Positions 57,171 through 64,000 of a DNA stretch of 64,000 bases are shown in pieces. Position 1 is the stretch's first letter, and each line of letters starts with the position of its first letter. Position numbers and translations under genes: made by a program. The DNA is from Vibrio chagasii (GTDB lineage: Bacteria; Pseudomonadota; Gammaproteobacteria; Enterobacterales; Vibrionaceae). The stretch spans positions 186,001 to 250,000 of the forward strand of contig CP090852.1 of assembly GCA_041879415.1 (NCBI GenBank), read 5' to 3'. Below the pieces are notes generated by a model. It searched no databases and was not told where the DNA came from. It was given only the letters and a program-made list of their open reading frames with translations.

Positions 57171-57641
57171 ATGGTCAGAAAATTAATCACAATAACTATT
57201 AGCCTGTTGCTTTTATCCGCTTGTGCAACAACCAGTGAAAATCAAACTGACGAAAATATCTCAAGCAATGAAAAAGTGATTAACAACAGTGTCGAAGAGG
57301 GTGTGGTCAATGAAACGGCAAGTGAAGAGGTCATTCAGCCTAACACAAATAACGTAAAAGAGAGTTCAGTTGTCACAGCAGAAGACAGTGGGATCAATAG
57401 CAATGACAGTGTGGCTGCTCATGAACTGAGTGAACCACCAGAAGCGAATGAAAAGACCCAAGTGACCGAGAAACAAACCCCTGAGGATCACGCTAAGGTT
57501 CACAGCGAAAAAGGCTTGGGAAACCATATATTCAGTAACGGGCCTACGAAGCAAGTCATCAAATCATTGGAGGGTGTGACAGATGCTTTGAATGTCATGA
57601 CTTTCGGAATATTTGCTTCAGGAGCGCGACCAGCACAATAG
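57171..57641 (+). CDS. Ser/Glu/Asn-rich lipoprotein of unknown function
   Basis: The 156 residues start with a lipoprotein signal (LLLLSAC, Cys18). The body (about 25-120) is low-complexity and acidic, probably disordered, ending in a more ordered stretch (KQVIKSLEGVTDALNVMTFG). No family is recognised. The ribosome binding site is weak. A strong terminator follows. Confidence 0.7.
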   Translation: MVRKLITITISLLLLSACATTSENQTDENISSNEKVINNSVEEGVVNETASEEVIQPNTNNVKESSVVTAEDSGINSNDSVAAHELSEPPEANEKTQVTEKQTPEDHAKVHSEKGLGNHIFSNGPTKQVIKSLEGVTDALNVMTFGIFASGARPAQ

Positions 57642-57672
57642 TTAAATTTTAAAAATCACGACAAAACAAAAT

Positions 57673-57699
57673 AGGCGAGCCAATGGGTTCGCCTTTTTT
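57673..57699 (+). terminator. Terminator after the acidic lipoprotein
   Basis: GGCGAGCC/GGTTCGCC makes an 8-bp stem (one G-T pair) with loop AATG and is followed by six Ts. It belongs to a recurring terminator type in this window. Confidence 0.85.
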
Positions 57700-58013
57700 G
57701 ATCCTGAATTTGGTGACTGGCAGTAAATTCCTCAGGATTACGTAACGTCTTGTTTCTGCTCACTAACATAATATGAGTTGGATTTGAGTAAGCGGCAGGT
57801 CAGCGCAGTTCGCTATTTACTTGTTATGGAAGGGAGTCGCCGTATTTAACCTATTGATCTTGTGATATGCACCAAGGGTTTGAATACTCTCCCAAAGTAA
57901 GCATTGAAATCTAATCTTACAAAGACAATGTCTTATATTCACTCGTGAGCATAGTAATATGCCGTTGTGACACAGTCAGTTAGGTTTAATAAATTAGAGT
58001 CTAGGGAAGAGAT
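57700..58013. other. Intergenic region upstream of the carbonic anhydrase-like gene
   Basis: There is no credible gene in this stretch. It includes a 13-bp palindrome AAGACAATGTCTT at 57,922-57,934, about 80 bp upstream of the next start codon, and should contain that gene's promoter. Confidence 0.35.
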
Positions 58014-58874
58014 ATGAAAAACAAAAGTGTGTTTTTAAGCGTCGCCATGGTTATGTTATCGACACAGGCGAGTGCGTCTAGTGCTAGCCATGAGGCGGTT
58101 TCAGACAGCGTTATCGCCGAACAAAGGGCACAACTGTCCGAAAATACACAAGGCAAAGGTTTTGGTCCTCAGGCACCACGTGATCTAGGTTCATACGAGG
58201 GGACTAACGAGCGTCTGTTCTCTGATGCGCCGGATTCATCTGCGATGAACTTATGTAATATTCACTTTCATAAAAATGCAGAGCACAAAGGTGGTGAGTT
58301 TACCCAGTATGCGGGTAATGGTGACGGCAAAGGTTTCCAAAGTGGATTCAAATACACGGGTAAGCTAAGTGAGGCTGAACTGAAGCCATTCGGTCAGGAC
58401 ATTTGCCCGAGCGACCATGGTTCACTTCATTCTGGTGATACTATCGAAGTGCATTATGTGTACTCAACGGCACAAGTGGGGCCGGGTGAAACATTGGGGG
58501 CGTGTTTCAATGATGCGATTACCAACCCTCAGTTACGTGTAGAAACCCAAGTCTATGTCTTAGTGAACGACGATAAAGCGCTCGATTTTGAAGAGCTAGC
58601 TAAACACTCTAAAGTGAATGGTTTGCACCAAGCGACCAACATTCCACAAAATACAGGTTCTGCTATTCAATACGCAGGCTCTACTACCGGCCCTGGCTAC
58701 AACGAGCAAGGTTCACCATTCCAAGTAACATGGAGCGTACGACCACAAGTGGCGAAAGTGAATATCGCAACGGTTGGCAGTTGGTGTGAAGGGAACGATT
58801 TTAATGAAGACCACGCACACGGTGTGAGAAACTTAGTCGTAAACCCTAAGTTGCTGTCACCAATCGCGAACTAG
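58014..58874 (+). CDS. Secreted delta-class carbonic anhydrase-like protein
   Basis: The 286 residues have a signal peptide (STQASA-SS). The mature protein has an NLCNIHFHKNAEHKGGEF block with two His in alternation, then HSGDTIEVHYVYST with a third, resembling the zinc-binding strands of the bacterial delta-class carbonic anhydrase-like family. A conserved NDF-NEDHAHGVRNL stretch is near the C-terminus. Activity would be periplasmic hydration of CO2; family assignment is from motif memory. AGGGAAGAG precedes the ATG. A terminator follows, so it is a single-gene unit. Confidence 0.75.
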   Translation: MKNKSVFLSVAMVMLSTQASASSASHEAVSDSVIAEQRAQLSENTQGKGFGPQAPRDLGSYEGTNERLFSDAPDSSAMNLCNIHFHKNAEHKGGEFTQYAGNGDGKGFQSGFKYTGKLSEAELKPFGQDICPSDHGSLHSGDTIEVHYVYSTAQVGPGETLGACFNDAITNPQLRVETQVYVLVNDDKALDFEELAKHSKVNGLHQATNIPQNTGSAIQYAGSTTGPGYNEQGSPFQVTWSVRPQVAKVNIATVGSWCEGNDFNEDHAHGVRNLVVNPKLLSPIAN

Positions 58875-58909
58875 TTAAGTTTCTTTTCAACTGCAGCTGA
58901 AATATAAAG

Positions 58910-58935
58910 AGCGAGCCATACGGGTCGCTTTTTTA
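58910..58935 (+). terminator. Terminator after the carbonic anhydrase-like gene
   Basis: AGCGAGCC/GGGTCGCT pairs with one mismatch and is followed by six Ts. It has the same general design as the terminator at 57,673. Confidence 0.7.
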
Positions 58936-59030
58936 TTAATAAAGAATCGGTGAATAGTTTCTTTACTCCTTTTAAGATCGCATGTTACGTTCAGCAAATA
59001 TCATGTTGAGCTATGAATAAGGACAAGCCA

Positions 59031-59657
59031 ATGTCGTTTGAAGGTGCGGTTACATTCTTTATTGCCATGTTTATATTTGGCATTACTCCGGGGCCAGGTG
59101 TATTTGCGATTTTGGCCCGTGGAATGGTCGATGGATGGCGCAAGTGCATTTCCCTTTCTTTAGGTATGATATGCAGTGATCTTATTTATCTAGCGCTTGC
59201 TTGTTTTGGCTTGGCAACGATTGCGGAAAACTGGTCTTTTGCTTTCGAGATCATTCGTTATGTCGGCGCAGCTTACCTTATTTACCTTGGGTACAAGATG
59301 TTCAAGGCCTTACCTGAAGTGCAAGGATCGGCAGAGCATGCAGCCAAAAAAAGTCAGAAATCAGAACTTGCTAGCTTCGCGCAAGGGTTTCTGATCTCAG
59401 CGTCAAACCCTAAAGTGATTCTGTTTTATATTTCTTTCTTACCAACGTTCGTTGATCTAACGGTTTTACGTTCACAAGATATCGTCTTAGTTTCTGTACT
59501 AGCTTCTATTGCACTGATGGCTGGCTTAATGCTAATTGCAATGGGAGCAGGGCGCATGGTGACTTTGCTGAAAACCCCGCGCGCGCATAAACGGTTAAAT
59601 CAAAGCGCTGGTGGCATCATGATTGCTGCAGGCTCATATCTGGCGATTAATCGATAA
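59031..59657 (+). CDS. LysE/RhtB-family amino acid exporter
   Basis: The 208-residue inner-membrane protein has six hydrophobic segments and the family signature FGITPGPGVFAILARGM near the N-terminus, later SASNPKVILFYISFLPTF. Start at 59,031 follows AAGGA by 9 bases; the ATG at 59,013 has no ribosome binding site. Exported substrate is unknown. A terminator lies 30 bp downstream. Confidence 0.88.
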   Translation: MSFEGAVTFFIAMFIFGITPGPGVFAILARGMVDGWRKCISLSLGMICSDLIYLALACFGLATIAENWSFAFEIIRYVGAAYLIYLGYKMFKALPEVQGSAEHAAKKSQKSELASFAQGFLISASNPKVILFYISFLPTFVDLTVLRSQDIVLVSVLASIALMAGLMLIAMGAGRMVTLLKTPRAHKRLNQSAGGIMIAAGSYLAINR

Positions 59658-59685
59658 AAATGACTTGTTAAGCTCGATTATTAAA

Positions 59686-59714
59686 AAAAGGCGAACCAAA
59701 TTGGTTCGCCTTTT
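59686..59714 (+). terminator. Bidirectional-looking terminator after the LysE-type gene
   Basis: A 14-bp perfect stem AAAAGGCGAACCAA/TTGGTTCGCCTTTT with a minimal loop has T-runs in both orientations. Confidence 0.85.
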
Positions 59715-60014
59715 CGTTAGCTATATGTAGCTTCTATTTGGTCGTTCATGCTTTAGCTCAAATAATTGGATTAAAGTTAATCCGTATATAGCCTCATTCG
59801 AACCAACAGTATTATTGGTAGAAAGCTTATTCGTACCTTATGTGACAACGCTTCCTATTAGTGTAGGATTTATAAATTGAGCTCTTTCAAGCCATTTATG
59901 GCGAAGTGGGGAGAGTTTTAAGTGCGCTATTCAGGATGTATAGTTAATGATAATTCATTAAGTTATCTAATGATTGAGCTATCGAATCTTTAAGTTGTTG
60001 CTGATGTGGGTGTT
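59715..60014. other. Intergenic region upstream of the prepilin gene
   Basis: There is no credible gene. It holds the palindrome TTAATGA-TAAT-TCATTAA (59,944-59,961), whose left part resembles a Fur box, about 55 bp upstream of the prepilin start. Confidence 0.4.
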
Positions 60015-60575
60015 ATGAAGAAAAACGGCTTTACGTTAATGGAACTCATCGTTGTGATCGTGATAATCGGTATTATTGCTGTAACGGCAGCGCCGAGGTT
60101 TCTTAATATCCAAGAATCAGCGAGAGAAGCGGTGCTTGAAGGTGTTGCGGGTGCAATGGAAGGGGTCATTACACAAGTAACGTCTAAAGCAATTATCGCT
60201 GGACTTAATCCAGACGCGTCAAACCCAGGTGATCAGAGCAACTATGTGATCGATTTTGGTATCGGTAGTGTTGAAGTTGACTGGGGAACACTTTGCCCAG
60301 AGAGTCGAGGAGAGTCGGGCGACAAATTAACGATGATCGACTTTATGACCTTGTCTGATGATGACAGTATAATTTCGGACTTTGGCAATAGACACACGGT
60401 CGTCGGATATAACCAACCTTTTAGTGACGATGATTTAAATAAGAACCATATAACGGATGACGCGTTACCGTCAGGGTGTTATGTGCTTTATGACTCTTTT
60501 GGGCGCTCCAATGCCAGTCAATGTCCTCCGGAAGGGTGTGTGTGTACGGTTCGTGTTGTGAACGATGAGTGTTAA
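60015..60575 (+). CDS. Type IV prepilin-like protein (orphan)
   Basis: The 186 residues start MKKNG-FTLMELIVVIVIIG: a prepilin peptidase site after Gly5, Phe at +1 and Glu at +5, then the hydrophobic assembly helix. The C-terminal domain has six Cys (LCPES, SGCYVL, SQCPPEGCVCTV, DEC), suggesting disulfide-stabilised structure. It is related to MSHA/type II pseudopilins, but no pilus assembly, ATPase or peptidase genes adjoin it. The ATG at 60,015 is preferred to the in-frame GTG at 60,006. Confidence 0.85.
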   Translation: MKKNGFTLMELIVVIVIIGIIAVTAAPRFLNIQESAREAVLEGVAGAMEGVITQVTSKAIIAGLNPDASNPGDQSNYVIDFGIGSVEVDWGTLCPESRGESGDKLTMIDFMTLSDDDSIISDFGNRHTVVGYNQPFSDDDLNKNHITDDALPSGCYVLYDSFGRSNASQCPPEGCVCTVRVVNDEC

Positions 60576-60607
60576 ACAAACGCATTCTTAGCTTTTAAAG
60601 ACAGAAT

Positions 60608-60649
60608 AAAAAAGCGCGTTATCGCCAATGGGCAGTAACGCGCTTTTTT
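60608..60649. terminator. Bidirectional terminator between prepilin and MATE genes
   Basis: A perfect 14-bp stem AAAAAAGCGCGTTA/TAACGCGCTTTTTT with a 14-base loop serves the converging prepilin (plus) and MATE (minus) genes. Confidence 0.9.
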
Positions 60650-60670
60650 GTATTAGTTGATTGGTTCAAC

Positions 60671-62053
60671 TCAATTTGTCGTTATCGCATCTGCTGGTGG
60701 CACGTCACGCTTCTTAATCACGTATCGTAAGCGAAGTAGCATCAGAGCGGCTGAGACACTCAAGCCAGTTAGAATACCAATCCAAAAGCCTTCTTCGCCC
60801 ATTGCTGGAACCACGTAGTCGGTTAAGCCCAACACCATACCCATAGGTAGCGCTAAGCCCCAGTATGAAGCGATAGCTAAGATCATTGGGATCTTAGTAT
60901 CTTTATAGCCACGCAGAGCACCATTTGCAGAGGTTTGCAGAGCATCACTGAATTGGTACATAGCGGTAAAGGTCAATAACACTGCCGCCGTAGCGCTGAT
61001 TACTGGGTCTGTCGTGTAAAGCCTAATGATTAATTCAGGGAACAGTAGGAACATCGCTACCGAAAGCAACGAGATTAATGCTGCCACTAAAATACCGACT
61101 TTACTGCGCTCAATCGCGCCAAGTTCGTCTTTTTCACCCAAAGCGTGACCAACACGAATCGTAATACCAAATGAGATACTCATCGGGATCACGTAAGTCA
61201 GGCTCGATATATTGAGAGCGATTTGCGCTGCTGCCACGTTCTCTGCACCAATACGGCCAATCATCAATGCGATGACCGCAAAGATACTGCCACATACAGC
61301 GATGTTCATACCGATAGGTAAACCTAGCTTTAGAAGGTGAAGCATCTCTTTTGCTTTTGGCTTCGCATCTGTAAAGCTAATAATCGTCTTGTAGTGATGA
61401 TGACCTTTAATGTAGGAATACAGCATACCCGACATGAGCCAATACACTAAGCTTGTCGCCCAGCCACAGCCTACCGCACCCATTTCAGGGAAACCAAATT
61501 TACCGTAGATAAGCACGTAGTTGACTGGAATATTAATCAACAAACCAATGACCGAAATGATCATCGGTACTTTGGTGTTGTTCATACCTTCACAGAAGCC
61601 GTTTAAAGTGTAAAACAGGGCAATACCCGGTACACCAAAGGCTAGGGCAAACGCATAGTCACTGCCAATAGGGATAATCTCAGCAGCCACACCAATCCAT
61701 TCTAAGATAGGTTTCGCACTTACGAGGTAAGCGATGAGAAGCACGCTCGCAATTAATGCAAGCCATACCATTTGGAAAAACTCGACAGAGATACTTTGGA
61801 AGTCGCGAGCGCCACGGTGATAAGCGACTACAGGCGTTAATGCCATAATCACACCACGTAGTAGCAGCAACACAGGAATCCAAAGGCTCGTGCCAAGTGC
61901 AATAGCAGCAAGATCGGCGGGGCTTACTTGGCCAGCCATTGTCGTATCGACAAATCCCATCGCCTGGGTAGCTATTTGAGTCAAAATGATTGGAATCGAA
62001 AGATGCATAAGCGCACCCGATTCACGAGTAAAAGGACGAAGTTTCGTTAGCAT
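60671..62053 (-). CDS. MATE-family multidrug/Na+ antiporter (NorM-like)
   Basis: The 460-residue inner-membrane protein has 12 hydrophobic segments in two similar halves. Family features include GFVDTTMAGQVSPADLAAIALG, LRGVIMALTPVVAYHRGA and, in the second half, SISFGITIRVGHALGE. It resembles NorM but is not identical to the best known V. cholerae NorM, so it may be one of several paralogues. It would expel cationic drugs in exchange for Na+ or H+. A good sigma-70 promoter with an overlapping palindrome lies upstream. Confidence 0.9.
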   Translation of the reverse strand: MLTKLRPFTRESGALMHLSIPIILTQIATQAMGFVDTTMAGQVSPADLAAIALGTSLWIPVLLLLRGVIMALTPVVAYHRGARDFQSISVEFFQMVWLALIASVLLIAYLVSAKPILEWIGVAAEIIPIGSDYAFALAFGVPGIALFYTLNGFCEGMNNTKVPMIISVIGLLINIPVNYVLIYGKFGFPEMGAVGCGWATSLVYWLMSGMLYSYIKGHHHYKTIISFTDAKPKAKEMLHLLKLGLPIGMNIAVCGSIFAVIALMIGRIGAENVAAAQIALNISSLTYVIPMSISFGITIRVGHALGEKDELGAIERSKVGILVAALISLLSVAMFLLFPELIIRLYTTDPVISATAAVLLTFTAMYQFSDALQTSANGALRGYKDTKIPMILAIASYWGLALPMGMVLGLTDYVVPAMGEEGFWIGILTGLSVSAALMLLRLRYVIKKRDVPPADAITTN

Positions 62054-62136
62054 GGAAGTTCAAAACACCAATATAAATGCACCAGTGATGGCAGGATGGC
62101 CGGTGTGCATTTTAGGATGTGCCCCATTTGGGCGGC

Positions 62137-62165
62137 GACAATATAAACACCTTACCGTATACGGT
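62137..62165 (-). promoter_or_regulatory. Sigma-70 promoter with overlapping palindromic operator for the MATE gene
   Basis: On the minus strand -35 TTGACC (62,160-62,165) and -10 TATATT (62,137-62,142) are 17 bases apart. The 12-bp palindrome ACCGTATACGGT (62,151-62,162) covers the -35 edge and spacer, the usual place for a repressor such as TetR or MarR types. It leaves a leader of about 75 nt before the MATE start. Confidence 0.65.
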
Positions 62166-62315
62166 CAAGCATTGGATTTATAGAGTTTCACTTGCTCCGA
62201 GGTAAGGGTAGGTTGTGATGGTTATAACACGGATTTAACGCGCCCTCGCTTTATCTTTTATGTGAATCATTTAATTGTTACCCTCGCATCCGTATGAATG
62301 ATTAGGTTAACCGTT

Positions 62316-62606
62316 ATGAAATTAAGACTACTGAGTTTAGCGTTTGCGCTCGTCCTAAGTGGTTGCTCTTTACTTGTTACTGAGAGCTACTTTGGTGAAA
62401 GTTGGACCGGGCATCATATAGATAAACTTGTAGAGCTGTGGGGAGAACCCTACCAAATGAAGTCTAAAGATGATGGTCTGATTGAGGCGGAATATAGGAT
62501 CTTCAATGACAGTTGCACGTATACTTTTATTACGGATGAGCAAGGTGTAATTGAATCCTATAAGTATCAAAGTGCGTTTTTAGGAACATGTAAGCCAATA
62601 GGGTAA
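62316..62606 (+). CDS. Small lipoprotein of unknown function
   Basis: From the ATG at 62,316 the protein has 96 residues, with a lipoprotein signal (LVLSGC, Cys17). The mature part (GHHIDKLVELWGEPYQMKS, then EAEYRIFNDSCTYTFITDEQ) has the layout of a SmpA/OmlA-like small lipoprotein but the family is not certain. The earlier in-frame ATG at 62,298 would place six residues before the signal. Confidence 0.75.
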   Translation: MKLRLLSLAFALVLSGCSLLVTESYFGESWTGHHIDKLVELWGEPYQMKSKDDGLIEAEYRIFNDSCTYTFITDEQGVIESYKYQSAFLGTCKPIG

Positions 62607-62699
62607 ACACCTACCACACAACTATGGCGCCAATATCAACTTGGCGCTATCTATCTTGTTCGTACCATCACTTCTTAACTTTAAACCTAGTACTGCATC

Positions 62700-62810
62700 T
62701 TACTGCCACAAAGCCAGCAGAAACACAAAAAGACCTATCCCAAGTGTTACTTTTAGAAGCAAGCCTAGAGGGGCTCCACCTTTTGGCGCTTTATTGCAAC
62801 ATCCCATCAT
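62700..62810 (-). CDS. Small single-span membrane protein, hypothetical
   Basis: A 36-codon frame on the minus strand reads MMGCCNKAPKGGAPLG, then a hydrophobic stretch LLLKVTLGIGLFVFLLALW, then stop. AGGAA lies 3 to 7 bases before the two consecutive ATGs. The CC pair and a single membrane helix make it look like a genuine small membrane protein; it is shorter than most gene callers accept. The plus-strand frame over the same bases has no such features. Confidence 0.5.
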   Translation of the reverse strand: MMGCCNKAPKGGAPLGLLLKVTLGIGLFVFLLALWQ

Positions 62811-62964
62811 CGTTTCCTAATTCATTGTTGGATTCATTTCACCTTAAACCTTTCCCTTACGGTAAGGTCAATGAGTTTATAAAACTTGACCAAATTTACC
62901 TTTCTTATCGTGTTGGATTCGGTAAGATAAATCCAAACTCTGTGGTTAGAACTGAGAGGGTAAT

Positions 62965-63798
62965 ATGTTGATAGAAAAGTGGTTAGAGATCGATGATGAC
63001 CAGCTTTATTGCTTGTCGACTGATATCAAAGAGTCTCAGGAAACGTTGGTGTTAATTCATGGGTTGGGTGAGTCGCATTTATGTTTTGCCGACGCGTTGG
63101 ATTGGCTCCCGAATTACAACTTAGTCATGTTCGACCTGTGTGGTTATGGCTATTCTCCTGCTTCGAATGTATCCCATTCAACTGAAGCTCAAGCAAAGCG
63201 AATATTGAAAGCACTCGACCTATTGAACATCCATGATTGCTTTCTACTTGGGCACTCTTGGGGAGGCGATACATCGACGTTGGTTTGTGAATACGACACG
63301 AGAGGCATCGTGCGTGGTTTTATTAATGCTGAAGGCGGATTGCACGAAGAAAGCATCATCCTATCCCAGATTATTGCAGATACATATACTGAATTAAGTC
63401 GCGACGAATTTGCGAGCTGGGTGAAAGGAGAAGGTTTCTCAAAACGTTTCCCTATGGCTTGGGGACACGGAGCGGGTGTTAAGTATCTTTCATCAGTTAG
63501 AAGATGTGAGCCAGAGGTTCTTGGTCAAACCGCGAGTGAAATCTTCGGACAACATGCGACTCAAGATGTCCGTGGCGTGGTTGGCTGGGGACAGATCTTC
63601 GAAAACTTATCCATACCTAAAGTATATTTTTGGGGTACTGACAGCCTAGAGGGTTGTGAACGTGCGAAAGTATTTATTAGCACGCTAGACAATGTTTCAT
63701 TTGAAGGCGCAAACCACTGGGTGCAAAACGAACCGGGCAAGTTCTATACGGAAGTAGATAAGTTTATTACTGGCGTTAGAAATAGCACCAAAACTTAG
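62965..63798 (+). CDS. Alpha/beta-hydrolase
   Basis: The 277-residue soluble protein has the oxyanion-hole HG in LVLIHGLGESHLCF, the nucleophile elbow GHSWGG (Ser98), and a C-terminal His in FEGANHWVQNEP. An acidic residue near FWGTDSLEG completes the likely triad. Substrate is unknown; it could be an esterase or lipase-like enzyme. GAGAGGG precedes the ATG. Confidence 0.87.
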   Translation: MLIEKWLEIDDDQLYCLSTDIKESQETLVLIHGLGESHLCFADALDWLPNYNLVMFDLCGYGYSPASNVSHSTEAQAKRILKALDLLNIHDCFLLGHSWGGDTSTLVCEYDTRGIVRGFINAEGGLHEESIILSQIIADTYTELSRDEFASWVKGEGFSKRFPMAWGHGAGVKYLSSVRRCEPEVLGQTASEIFGQHATQDVRGVVGWGQIFENLSIPKVYFWGTDSLEGCERAKVFISTLDNVSFEGANHWVQNEPGKFYTEVDKFITGVRNSTKT

Positions 63799-63885
63799 AT
63801 ATTCAGCAACTACAATAAAAATCAATATGTGTTGCTGACGAGATCTTTGCCTCTCAGGTTGAAATGATTGAGTCTCCAAAAACAA

Positions 63886-63911
63886 AAAGGCGAACCGTTT
63901 GGTTCGCCTTT
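63886..63911 (-). terminator. Terminator downstream of gcvP
   Basis: AAAGGCGAACC/GGTTCGCCTTT with loop GTTT is followed on the minus strand by TTTTTGTTTTT. It lies about 30 bp past the gcvP stop and repeats the GGCGAACC stem seen elsewhere in the window. Confidence 0.85.
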
Positions 63912-63942
63912 GTTATGTTTCGCTGCTTAGCGTCGCTACGAA

Positions 63943-64000
63943 TTAGTCTTCGTAGTTATCGATGCTTGGGCAAGAACAGATTAGGTTACGGTCACCGTAT
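63943..64000 (-). CDS. gcvP: Glycine dehydrogenase (decarboxylating), C-terminal end only
   Basis: The last 58 bases on the minus strand read YGDRNLICSCPSIDNYED and stop. DRNL(I/F)CSC is the characteristic C-terminus of the PLP-dependent P-protein of the glycine cleavage system. The rest of the gene is outside the window. Confidence 0.85.
   Translation of the reverse strand, partial: YGDRNLICSCPSIDNYED

Noticed and set aside
62054..62135. Riboswitch in the MATE gene leader
   Set aside because: A small GCCC/GGGC hairpin is visible, but the leader is only about 75 nt and shows none of the conserved cores of known riboswitches.
62624..62971. 115-codon plus-strand frame before the hydrolase gene
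   Set aside because: No ribosome binding site, no domain or compositional signs of a protein, overlaps the hydrolase start, and lies antisense to a better small membrane protein candidate.

Overview
The window looks like part of a Vibrio genome, probably the second chromosome of a Splendidus-like species. The evidence is a vxrABC-type regulatory operon, a vibriolysin-like M4 protease, dsdA, the end of gcvP, a second tryptophanyl-tRNA synthetase and moderate GC content. The species assignment is inference. There is no rRNA, tRNA, insertion sequence, phage gene or CRISPR array that I can see.

Region 1 (about 1-39,600) is one large cell-surface and signalling locus. A 22-kb gene (13,552-35,715) encodes a 7,387-residue acidic surface protein built from about 60 tandem-95/cadherin-like repeats. 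Divergent from it, a tight six-gene operon (13,367 down to 4,307) encodes a complete type I secretion machine: an HlyD-type adaptor, a TolC-type outer membrane channel and two ABC half-transporters. Two signalling-like proteins sit in the same operon: an HPt-like protein lacking the phospho-histidine and a hybrid kinase lacking both the H-box histidine and the ATP-binding G boxes. Two small paralogous proteins of unknown function (3,824-4,198 and 35,910-36,263) bracket the island. Outside them lie an intact hybrid kinase with two receivers (397-3,621) followed by a PstS-like periplasmic protein, and on the other side an RpoS-like sigma factor (36,367-37,263), a receiver protein with a long helical tail (37,994-39,583) and an intact HPt protein (37,668-38,000). 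A plausible reading is a dedicated, phosphorelay-controlled system for exporting a giant adhesin. It has no visible LapD/LapG-type release genes, no RTX repeats and no recognisable LapA-type retention module.

Region 2 (39,600-49,000) holds an EmrAB-like efflux pair with a divergent LysR regulator, a secreted glycoside-hydrolase-like protein, and vxrC, vxrB and vxrA, all but the LysR gene on the minus strand. A tandem 12-13 bp repeat lies upstream of the hydrolase gene.

Region 3 (49,000-64,000) is a mosaic of small transcription units: a YbhB/PEBP protein with an AraC regulator, D-serine dehydratase, a second TrpRS with a structured leader, several lipoproteins, an M4 metalloprotease, a VOC protein, a delta-class carbonic anhydrase-like protein, a LysE exporter, an orphan type IV prepilin, a MATE pump with a clear promoter and operator, a small membrane protein, an alpha/beta hydrolase and the 3' end of gcvP. 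Several units end in near-identical GGCGAACC-type terminators.
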